In this document: positions 34,933 through 44,379 of the stretch, piece after piece
How the letters are laid out: each line of letters starts with the position of its first letter
How positions within the stretch are numbered: position 1 is the stretch's first letter
Source of the DNA: Tieghemiomyces parasiticus
Lineage: Eukaryota > Kickxellomycota > Dimargaritomycetes > Dimargaritales > Dimargaritaceae
Assembly: GCA_027575765.1 (NCBI GenBank)
Contig: JANBPT010000023.1
Span: 1-64,000, forward strand
Reading direction: 5' to 3'
DNA length: 64,000 nt
Position numbers and translations under genes: made by a program
Notes under the pieces: generated by a model
The model's database searches: none
The model's input: only the letters and a program-made list of their open reading frames with translations
What the model was told of the DNA's origin: nothing

Positions 34933-36440
34933 CGGAAGCTACGATCGGCATGCCCCTCTGGGCCTGGTCCATACGATCAGAGATACCTTGGGGTTTGTAG
35001 TGGACGACGGGCCTTCTGATGCACACAGTGGGGAAAAGGGGGGCCGTCATGGTAACCTCGCCAGCCGTACCCGGCCGATACGGGCTCTAACGGGGACCAT
35101 CTGGCCACCCCTGCAGGGCTGTGCTGTCGCAGAGGAGAGGGGCCGGCCGATTGAAAATACGTTGGCTGCGGAGCCCTCAGAATTGACACTCTAATCCTTG
35201 TGATAGTGGGCCAAATAAACGGATGAGGGATGGACACGTGAATATGTGGAGGTAACATCGTTAATATATCTCGTCCGCGAGTTGGGTAGCACCCGCTGCC
35301 AGAGTTTCAAATCCATCTCCCAAGGGAGACCCGCTGGAAAGCAGGGAATCTTGCGAGCCGAAAGCAGCCTACCGTTCCGACTATTCTACCCACGCTGAGC
35401 GTAATGGCCTCTCCCTTGCTGACACTGCCAGCCGCTAACCTTCAAAACCTGGCCCGGTCCGCCCCCGTGGCCCAAATCTCAAGTGCCGGACCCTCTACAT
35501 CCTAGTATTTCTGAGGGCCAATCCCTGTACCTCTACAAACCTGCTTCTTTATTGCAGACGTCGCAGCCTCGGTGCTGAACGAAGCCAGGTCGGGAGAGGT
35601 TAGTGACAGCCCCCAGGCACCACGACCGGCCGTTGTACCCGACTCCTCGATGGCTATAACCTTTTTCTTTTCGCTTCGTCCTTAAGCGATTTGGCCGCTA
35701 GACAGTCTTGTATTACAACCCTTACCCAATCCTGCTACCCTTTGCATAGTCGACCAGCAAGCCTGTGCCACCTGCTCCGCAGTCTTCCTCATGCCCTAGA
35801 TGGGCCAGACCCGGCCATTGACATTGCTTTTTTTTTTTCCAAGTACCCTTTGGTCGACCGACCCGCCCAATCACTCCGCCGCAGCCCTCTTCCCATCTCA
35901 CCACGGCAAGCCAGCCGCACTGTCATCCACGGATTTTTTTCTGCTTGCCGAGACCCGGCCGCGCCACCCGATCAATCCTGCACCCTGCGCTCCCCGCCCG
36001 TCCCCTATCTTTTTTCCACCTATCACCGGGCTACCCCCTTATACGTGCAGCGCACACGGCCGACCAGGCCCAACCGGAAGCCCGCCATATGCCCTTAACT
36101 CCGCCCCTTTCCCCTTCCGTGGCCACCGTCCACGTCTGGCATTCCTGCTTCTCTGTCTTGTGTCTCGCCTGCCGCATTTCTCCCGCTTCGATAGCCCGCC
36201 TACGTTTATAAGCCCCGCCCCGCCACGTCCCTCGTTGTCTCCATTCCTCTACCGTCCGCCTCGTTTCTCCTCTTCTCCTAGCCATACATACCACCGCCTC
36301 TCTCTTGGCAGCGGAGCTTCTACCCTGCTCGCCTCGGAAGCCTATACTTGCCCTTCACTCTATCTGGTCTTCCAAAACAGTCTCGCTCCCCCTCCCGCTC
36401 CCGCCCCCCACCACTCGCCTCAATAACCCCCCTCTCAAGA
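34933..36440. other. Intergenic and C/T-rich leader of the VIT gene
   Basis: The first part (to about 35400) has no feature. Around 35401-35610 is an ATG-initiated frame (MASPLLTL...) followed by a strong acceptor-like site (CTTCTTTATTGCAG near 35559). It could be a small spliced gene, but no model was convincing. From about 35690 to 36440 the plus strand is strongly pyrimidine-rich, opening spurious frames of 135 and 208 codons, and is best read as promoter and leader of the transporter gene. Confidence 0.5.
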
Positions 36441-37752
36441 ATGAGCGCCTCCCACTCGGCCACCGTCCACACCGAGCGCAGCCCGCTCAAGCCGGCGTCG
36501 TCGCGGACGTCGTCTGAATTTGACGGCCGGACCCCCTCCGAGAGCTCCGACGTGGTTGTTAGCCATCGGGAGCCCCATTCCGACAGCGCTGATTTCATTC
36601 GCGACGCTATTCTAGGACTGTCTGACGGGCTGACCGTCCCGTTCGCCCTAGCCGCCGGCCTGGCCACCCTGGACAACACTTCTCTTGTGGTCACCGCGGG
36701 CCTTGCTGGTAAGTTGGTTAGCGTTCTATTGAGTGTTCCTGCCTTGGCCAGGTGGGAATGACGTGCCGTGGTTAGGCCCTGTAGTCAAATAGTCCGAGCG
36801 TATATTTACACGGTGAGGAATATTCCGCGCCGCTTTCCTTACCGCGCCGCCTGCTGAACTACTTACCAGCGCGGTGTGGAGTAAGACGGGTTTAGATATC
36901 CCACTCCTGTCGTTAATTTACGCGGGCAGCCTCTTCCCCTCCTCGCCGTCGATGAAATGCTGGCTAAGGGGAGAATGAATGGGTGATTTGAAACTATACA
37001 GCCCCAACAAGTTGTTATGGACCGCAATTTCGTCTCTTCAGTCACCCACCAAACAAATCCATAGCCTACGCGCTCTAAACGTAAATAGCGGCCGGCCCCT
37101 GCTAGATAGTCTGTAACTAGTGGCTCAATCTATGACCCCTACCCGAATTTCACGACTAACCTTCTGCGCCCCGCTCTATCTATCCTACTGGCCCCCCTTT
37201 TTCCTCGATCCAGAACTAGTTGCAGGTGCCATTTCTATGGGCCTGGGTGGCTTCCTAGCCGGCACGAGCGAGATTGAGCACTACGACTCAGAGCGCCGGC
37301 GTGAGGTGCAGGAGCTGATTGACGTACCGGAGGAGGAAGAACAGGAGATTGTGGACATATTCACCCCCTACGGGCTGACACGCCAGGACATTGAACCCCT
37401 GCTGGCCCGCCTGCGCCGCGACCCGGAACGGTTCGTGGATTTCATGATGCAATTCGAGCTCAAACTGGAGAAACCCAGTGAGTACCGTTCCCTGGTGTCG
37501 GGGGCCACCATCGGCGTAGCCTACTTTGTCGGCGGACTCATTCCGCTTTTGCCTTACGTATTCATCCCGCGCGCCCAGCTGGCCCTACTGGTCTCGGTCG
37601 CCGTTACCCTCCTCGCCCTCTTGGTGTTTGGCGTGTTCAAGGCCCGTGCTATCGGCCAAGTTAGCGTCGTCAAGAGCGCCCTCCAGACCATGTCGATCGG
37701 TGCCCTCGCCGCTGGTGCCTCATACCTGTTGGTCTACCTTTTCAACGTCTAA
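36441..37752 (+). CDS. VIT1/CCC1-family vacuolar iron/manganese transporter
   Basis: Predicted tonoplast transporter moving Fe2+ or Mn2+ into the vacuole by H+ exchange, used for storage and detoxification. Exons 36441-36708 and 37214-37752 in phase, 268 residues; the join restores AGLAELVAGAISMGLGG. Seen: TM1 with RDAILGLSDGLTVPFALAAG, the conserved aspartate and the MGLGG of TM2, a glutamate-rich cytosolic metal-binding region between TM2 and TM3 (EEEEQEIVDIF, then FVDFMMQFELKLE), and three further hydrophobic segments. Motifs match plant VIT1-type proteins more closely than bacterial ones. The start at 36441 was chosen because an earlier in-frame ATG (36348) would add residues translated from C/T-rich leader. 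The intron is 505 bases, long for this window. Confidence 0.95.
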
Positions 37753-39456
37753 AAATAATTCGCGCGAGGGGGGGGGGTGGATTCGTCCAGGGGGTTATTT
37801 TTACCTCGATTGGATCCGCACACCAGCTTTCGCATGGTACCGAACCACCATAGTAGTGGATAGCAGAGCGAGGGGTGGGTCAGGTGGGTTATTCTTGTTG
37901 GGCCCAATCTCTCTAGCCCCCCCCCCCTTCCTTTCCACCGCTGCTCATTGGCGAGCCCTTTCCTTGTACCTACCAATTTTCCGACTTCATCTTCTGAGCT
38001 TGCTTGGAATGCCCGTAGCGGGACTAGATACCCTTGTACATGCCTAGGGTCAACTCACATATCGCTTGGCCCTGGCTTGCGACTATCCTGGTGCATTGCT
38101 TCGAGTGTCGCTGACTCCGGCCTGCCCTGGTGCGGAATTTTCAAATTATTTCATATATATCTATCGATATATATATTGGAAAGGTTAGCCCGTCCATATC
38201 CTTCCTCTACAGTTTGTCCCTTTACGATTACATTCGATTTCCCGGTATTCCCGGTATTTGACCCATTTGTATCTCACAGTACCCTTTCTCACCCAACCAA
38301 CCCTTTTCACGTGTAATTGTACGTTTTGACCTCTCTACGCTTTCCTAATAAACCATTATATAGGTAACATGCTGGATTGGCTGGTAGCGGGCCGTTTCTC
38401 TAGGAGAGAATGATATGGCGTTTGTGAACTATACTGTATTTTGTAGAGGTATTCGCATAGTAGCAGATTTATTTTTGCGCCTGTCGAGATTAGAACTGTG
38501 CGCTACTCACTCGCCAACTGTGCGTCTTGGGTGACGCGTTGTTTGCATGGGCTGTGGCCAGCCAGTATGCGTCGTCGCATTTTGCGCCAAAGCTGGTGGA
38601 TCCTGCGTTGCGCCTCTTGCTGTTGATGTCGCCAAGTCTTCGAGCTGCACCGACAGCGCCAAGGTAGACGCTACTTGCCATACCAGCCTAGGTCAATGCC
38701 ACTGACGGCTGGACAGAGAAGCTTCATCTGAGAAATGGGAAGAATAACTGCTACCTGCTGTGAGACAACGTACTAATAGGCTCGACCATTGGCCATTCTG
38801 CTAACGTTTCTCACTGTGCCGTATTTTCATAAATGCAAACGCACACACATATGGCTTGGCTTGTTAAATGCAAAATTTGCCTCCATCGAAACGCGAATTC
38901 ACGGGACACGCGCTACAAATACTACACATGGGTGGCGTGATATACATCATCACATGGCGCAACCTCATTTGCAAATAATAGTAGATCAGCCCACCGCTTG
39001 GGCCATACCTGGGCTGGTAGCTTCGGTTGGAGCTGGGTGACGGATAGGGAAGTCTGCTAGAAGTATGGTGCATTTATTGGTGTACAAGGAACCAGCGTCA
39101 AGTCAGAGTTTATGGAGAGTGGGAGATGACAGGCGACTGTGACGAAGCATGAGCGCAGCATGGATTTTAAACGTGAGGCGATAATAAATATAGACCAATA
39201 ACGTACAAGAGTGAAAAGGGAAGTAAGTCATAATATACACTGTAGAAAACAAGCGCTGGGCATTGCAGCTAATATAGTAAATCTAATAGGCAGGGAGGAG
39301 GAGTATTGTCTACGGGAAGAGGCTGAAGTATATTGACATAGTCCAAATAACCCCTTCCTACATACCGCTACTGACATTGACTCCTCAAGAGAAAATGTGG
39401 ATGTGTGTGTGTGGGGAGGGGAGGAGGATAATCTATAACGTGGTGGACTGGGCACT
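37753..39456. other. Intergenic, 3' flanks of convergent genes
   Basis: No supported gene. Contains an AT-rich imperfect palindrome around 38152-38178 (ATATAT...ATCGAT...ATATAT), and T-rich sequence after the VIT gene. A 63-codon minus-strand frame at 38681-38490 has no recognisable motif. Confidence 0.55.
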
Positions 39457-40530
39457 CTAAACCTTGGCCTTCTGACAAACGTCAACCTTAACGTGCGCTG
39501 CCTCGTAACTGGGCGGGGCCGCGGTTTGGCAGAGCGTATCCTTGGCCTTACTTCCCTCTACCCGGGTGCTGTCCTCCCCCTCGGCAATGGCGTAGCGAAC
39601 CCGGCGGTTACATAAGGTGGTGCAAAGGTCGGCAATAAGGGCGCACAGGGAAATAAAGATGGCGCAGGTTCCGGTACTGGCCAAAAGGGATATGATGAAA
39701 AGACGGGTCACTATGGACAGTTCAAACCACCAACCGTCAAAGCTACCGACGGTGCTATCGGCCCAGCGGCTGATACGGGACCCGAAGGACTGGGATGCGG
39801 CCAACCGAGCTGCGGTCTCCGCGGTGCCGGTGTACGGCATGAGAGTGGTGTAGCCGCCATCCAGGCCGATTTCGTAGACCAGGGCGCTACCCAGGGTGAT
39901 ATCCGTGCCCTCCCGGCGGACGGTGCCATTCGGGGACACCCAGAATGTGGGGCCCACGTATACCCACTCGCTGGCGAGGGTACCGTCGGCCTTTTCGACT
40001 TGGTCATCTACCACGGCCAGGCGTACCCGGCTCAGGGTCACTAAACCGGCTTCAGGATCCTGTACCTGAACAGCCTCGGCCTCCACCTGGTAATCCTCCC
40101 GGTCAAGGTTGGCGAAAAGGAGGTCCACTTCATCCAGGAGTTGGTCGCCCACGATAAAGTGTTCCACGGCCAAACGACTCGACCCGGCCGCCTCGGTGGT
40201 CAGCGTCTGGGAATCAATCGTGGTAGCCAGCTGAGCATCGACGGGTAGGTAAGGGCCCTCGGGGGCCACGGCCAGGTCCAGCACGATATGGGCCTGTCGG
40301 GTACCCAGCCAAGCGGAGTGGTGTGTGAAGGCGCCGTCATGATAGTCCTCGGCCTCTACAGTGTAAATGTCGTCCGTACGCTTCACATTGAGTTGAAAAC
40401 GCGGGTTGAAGTCGGCGCTCCGGACGGACTCCAATTCGACTTTAACGCGAGGATAGTCCACTAGCAATTGCTGAGCGATAGTCGTGCCGGCGGCAACCAG
40501 GACAGCCAAGTATAGGGCGGCGACCTTCAT
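39457..40530 (-). CDS. Unknown type I membrane protein with PPSY tail motif
   Basis: A single-exon gene of 357 residues; I do not recognise the family. It has a signal peptide (about 1-19), a large lumenal or extracellular part (about 20-270) with a predicted N-glycosylation site (NGT), one transmembrane helix (about 276-303, from SIVTRLFIISLLAS), and a cytosolic tail of about 50 residues. The tail holds C-rich segments (LCTTLCNRR) next to the membrane and a PPSYEA motif at 339-344. PPxY motifs bind WW domains, for example of Rsp5/Nedd4 ubiquitin ligases, so a role as cargo or adaptor at membranes is possible. Codon use matches the other genes. No paralog is in this window. Confidence 0.8.
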   Translation of the reverse strand: MKVAALYLAVLVAAGTTIAQQLLVDYPRVKVELESVRSADFNPRFQLNVKRTDDIYTVEAEDYHDGAFTHHSAWLGTRQAHIVLDLAVAPEGPYLPVDAQLATTIDSQTLTTEAAGSSRLAVEHFIVGDQLLDEVDLLFANLDREDYQVEAEAVQVQDPEAGLVTLSRVRLAVVDDQVEKADGTLASEWVYVGPTFWVSPNGTVRREGTDITLGSALVYEIGLDGGYTTLMPYTGTAETAARLAASQSFGSRISRWADSTVGSFDGWWFELSIVTRLFIISLLASTGTCAIFISLCALIADLCTTLCNRRVRYAIAEGEDSTRVEGSKAKDTLCQTAAPPSYEAAHVKVDVCQKAKV

Positions 40531-40966
40531 AATGATTATGCGGGGAGGTATGGTCTCTGTAAAGCAGGGGCGCAGGCGGAGAGCTGCAGCTAGCGGAGTA
40601 GTCTAATCGTCGGGGAGTGTCGAGACGTACGCGCGCCGACCAAGTAAGGCTAGTGGGTGCCGATGCTGTCTAGGAGGGGAGAGGGAAAGAGAGAGAGAGA
40701 GAGAGGGCGGGGCTGTTGGCCTAAGCTAATGTTTTTGAATGACAGAGAGAAGAGATTGAGGAAAGGAGAGGGGGCAGGGGGCTACACGCGTTCCGGCCGC
40801 TCAAGTAGTTAGAGGATAGGGAACAGTGGCGTAGGAGAGAATGGTTGTACAATGTGTGATGAGAGGTGGTAGGTAATAGGAGTGGACGCGGAAGGGAGTA
40901 GAGCGGCGGGAAGCGTAATAGGATGGAGGGAATGCGAGTGGGTGCGACGGTCGGGGGCTATTTATA
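40531..40966 (-). promoter_or_regulatory. Leader and TATA-like box of the membrane-protein gene
   Basis: On the minus strand a TATAAATA box lies at 40966-40959, about 430 bases before the ATG. The sequence between is C/T-rich and includes a (CT)n run (plus strand GA repeat, about 40688-40707). A long C/T-rich leader fits the pattern of other genes here. Confidence 0.45.
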
Positions 40967-41018
40967 TCATCTAGAGCGGTAGAAGGGGAAGGGAAAAGGC
41001 GGTAAATTGGGTGATCAC

Positions 41019-41307
41019 TTACGATGAGGTATCGGGGGGCCAATGTGAATGAAGGAAGGAGGAGCGGCATCAAGGCTGGACGATCAATAATCCGCAGGCC
41101 ATAGATATAGGACAGAACAAGGTAAGAGGAGACGATCCACAAAAAAAAAATCGCCATTGATAAGGGACCAACCCTGTCCATTAGACCACTAGGATGCGAG
41201 CAACCGGGTGTCATAAAGAGAATAGGGGATGAAGGGCTGACGAACGAAGCAGTGAAGAGGGCATCGTATATATTGGAAAGCGGAGCCTGTATGGTAGCGG
41301 GCATTCT
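41019..41307 (-). other. Open frame resembling an elongase N-terminus, doubtful
   Basis: From an ATG at 41307 the minus strand reads MPATIQAPLSNIYDALF, later a hydrophobic helix (SMAIFFLWIVSSYLVLSYIYG) and RIIDRPALM, then a GTAAGT donor near 41018. The helix followed by a basic R-P segment resembles the first membrane helix of ELO fatty-acid elongases. The catalytic HxxHH region is not found downstream, where a promoter region and another gene lie. It may be a gene fragment or coincidence. Confidence 0.2.
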
Positions 41308-41399
41308 TAAAAAAAAAATAACGGCACGAACAGCAAATTGTAGGGTGGAGCAGTGATACACACCACAGCGGCTGCTCTGTTGGCCAAGAGAATCGCATA

Positions 41400-44379
41400 G
41401 GTATCATTGAAGCGACTCTGCCGCCAGTCCAGAGGTCCACTAAACTGTTGGAGGTTCGCCGGACACTCAAACGGGCTGTTAAAGACCTATTGGGCGGACA
41501 ATGCAGGGGCGGAGAAAGCGGGAGAGATGCAGCACCCTTATCGACATGCCTGCTTCTGGCCTGTCCAGGGACTGATGGTCAATCCCGCATGTATATCGAA
41601 CAGGTCGGAGGGAAGGTGGGGCGGGCGGGTAGCCGAGGCGACTGAATAGTGGGGGGGGGGAGGGCACGACCGGCGGAGGAGCCAGCGTTAGCGAACATGT
41701 CACAAAGGGACCCAGCGTCGTCCGAGCCACCGACTCCGTCCGCTCAAGGCCCCTGACCCGGCCGTTGCGTCATTTGGTGCGTGAAGGAGGGGGAGAAGTG
41801 AGGGCCCGGCACAGACCCCATGTCGTGTAAACCCATTGTGGTCATGGTTAGATGATGACGAACAAGGGAGGCTTCCCGGTCAACCCACCGCCCCCATTAG
41901 TTAGCAATCTCCACGACGACCGCTGGTTAGCAACTCGTCGTCTTGGGGAGAGATTGGGTTGGTGGCGAGTCCGGTCTATCCTTTGGCCAGCTTGTGCAGT
42001 GGGAAAGGGGCAGGTGAAGAAAAAGACAGAGGAGGGGCCGGGTGCAATTGCGGTTCCCTTTGTCGCGTGGGGGCCCACTTTGGACGCCTACCGCACGAAT
42101 TCTCCGTTCGGCCAAGGGGCCCGCGAGGCTCCGGGCCCTGTACAACCGACCACCACTTGACCAACCAGGATGATAATGGCCTAAGGCAGCCATGCCTGGC
42201 ACCTCCTTGTGTACAATCCAACCATGCAGCGCCCCTACTTCCCCCCTCCTCGATAATGATAATGATCAACCGATTCACTTCGAATCGACCGTATCGATCA
42301 CTTAGGACCCAGGCTATTTCCAAGCTGCAAGCGAAACCGTCCAAGCTAAGGCTGTACGTAAAGTGAACGAGGATATATCTAACCCTCACACCTCTCGGGA
42401 AGAACACCGAATTGACGGTGATAATTGTTTGGCAGAAAGGCAACGGAGAAACGGCGAATGGGTATTAGTGTCACCAAACGAGGTGGGGATCACCATTCAC
42501 CAGCTGGTTGATACTTCTACCCGAACCCCCCAACCAGCGATCACGAGAAGGAAATTGCTAGCCTTCCAAAAGAACAAGTAACAAGTAACGGCAGACGCTC
42601 CCCGCGAGAACCTAGAGACCCCTCCCCTATAGTGGTGGCTCCCCACCACACCCCGGGTTGGCTCCCTACTACCAGAATTCACCCATCATTTACGTATGCT
42701 TATTTAGTTTGCTTGATTGATCGCCCCACTCGGCTCAACCCTTGCCGCCCAACTCGGCGTCAGCGGCCACTATATCAACCTAACCTTATACAATGGGCGG
42801 CGAAGACTGACGGGCCGGCGGAGAGGTTAGGTGTAATGAATTACAGCAGCCCTCTCAACCTAGGCTAAGGGTCCGGTAGGTGTGTTCGTTGGGGGGGGGT
42901 GAATTATCATCTAGGGAAGCAAGAAGAGAGGGGATGCGAATCCACCCGATCCCCTGCGGTAGGAGTAATCGTGCTTTGAGAAATATGGGGAACAAATATG
43001 TGATAGTAAACCTTTATTAGTGCCAACATGGTGCCGTATATAAGGCACAGACCGGTGCCTTGGCCTTGTCGGTAGAGCGCTAGTGGAGAGAGTAATGTAA
43101 TCGTAGGGAAGCGTTAGGAAGTATGACAAGCGTCGTTCGAAAAGGAGAGATGGCCTAGATGGCTGTGGTAAGACGTGGAGGTGGTGAAATTGGCTACTGT
43201 TCTCGTCGGATGCATGGGTAGCTGGTCGGAGGCGTAGCGAGGTCGTTTGGTGACTACCTCTAAGTGCATCGTGGTGTGGTCTCGTTTAGGGCGACCACAT
43301 TCCTTGACAGGGCTTAAAATTACCATCGATCGGTACCCCCGTAGACTAGGCTTAGCCAAGTTTGCTCCGTTTAGAGACGAGGCCACGAAGTGTGACTATG
43401 TGGAGACTGATGAGTAAAGGGGGGGAAGAGTGGTCATTCCCAAAGTAGACACGTGTTGGGCTTCTCAGGGAGTCAAATGCGTCAGTAAAGCTTTTCAAAG
43501 GTAAGCGGCTGACTAGCGCTTAGCTTAGTCTACTACCAACCGGTGGATCGATATCTTAAATGAGAAACGGAGGTGGGTATCAAGCAGCCAGCCATCCACT
43601 TCAAAGCCCACAGTAAATGGTATGAGCGCCACCATCCTTTACTATAAGGGTGGCAAAGTAATAGTTTTTAACACATGGGCCTTACGCTTTCTGGGACTAG
43701 AGTGCTAGCTAGTGGCACTAAGATAATTAATTACTGTCAGTTAGCGTTTACTTTGGTCAGGATTGACAGGCTTTAGCTGTGTGGATTATCACTTTTCTCA
43801 TCGCTCCATAGCTCTCCCCTCCCCTATTATTACCCATTGATATCCGTGATCGACAGGAATGTGCGTCCGGATATGCAGATTCACCTCATGCTAACCACTG
43901 TGACTGTTATGAGGGTCCAGCTTGACATGTGAGATTAAAGGGCATCACAAGCTGAAACTAAGGCGCTGAGGTCCCCAGCTATCAGGTTGCCGAAGCGTGA
44001 TTCTCGGAGTACTGTATGAATGACCCCTCCCCTCCTCTCCCTGACTCGTCCGACCGATTAAACCGGGAAAACTGAGGCTAAAATGTTTATTGGTCTGGCT
44101 AGCTCCGGATACTAAGGAGCTGGCGGAGGTAAGTGTATACGCGCCCAAAGTGTCGCTATGATCGACTGATGAAGACTTTGACAAGATACAAGGCGATGGT
44201 CTGGCCCGCTATAGGGTAATCCCCTCCCCTCACTTGCAAGCCCAGCCGCGATCCAGCCCAGCACTCAAGAAAAAAAAAGGGGGGGTGCGGAGGAGGGGGC
44301 TCTAGCAAACGCAATGACCAGATAATAAAGTGAGGGAAGCGCCCAACTCCAAGCCGCCCCCATAGGTTCTTCCTTTACC
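41400..44379. other. Intergenic, about 3 kb
   Basis: No supported gene. A 90-codon minus frame (43386-43114) and a 72-codon plus frame (42363-42581) look no better than chance. A short hairpin (AAGGCAC...GTGCCTT) lies near 43041-43060 beside a TATATAA sequence. Sequence GGTAGAGCGC near 43070 resembles part of a tRNA A box but no B box follows. Confidence 0.5.

Noticed and set aside
35800..36426. 208-codon proline/serine-rich frame before the VIT gene
   Set aside because: Pyrimidine-rich leader artefact; does not continue into the transporter frame.
38490..38681. Minus-strand 63-codon frame followed by GTGAGT
   Set aside because: A possible exon, but no downstream exon or homology could be identified.
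42363..42581. Plus-strand 72-codon frame (REEHRIDGDN...)
   Set aside because: Looked protein-like and could recall retroelement sequence, but no motif was recognised and it is bounded by stops without splice sites.
43066..43110. tRNA-like GTCGGTAGAGCGCTAG
   Set aside because: No B box or closing acceptor stem downstream.
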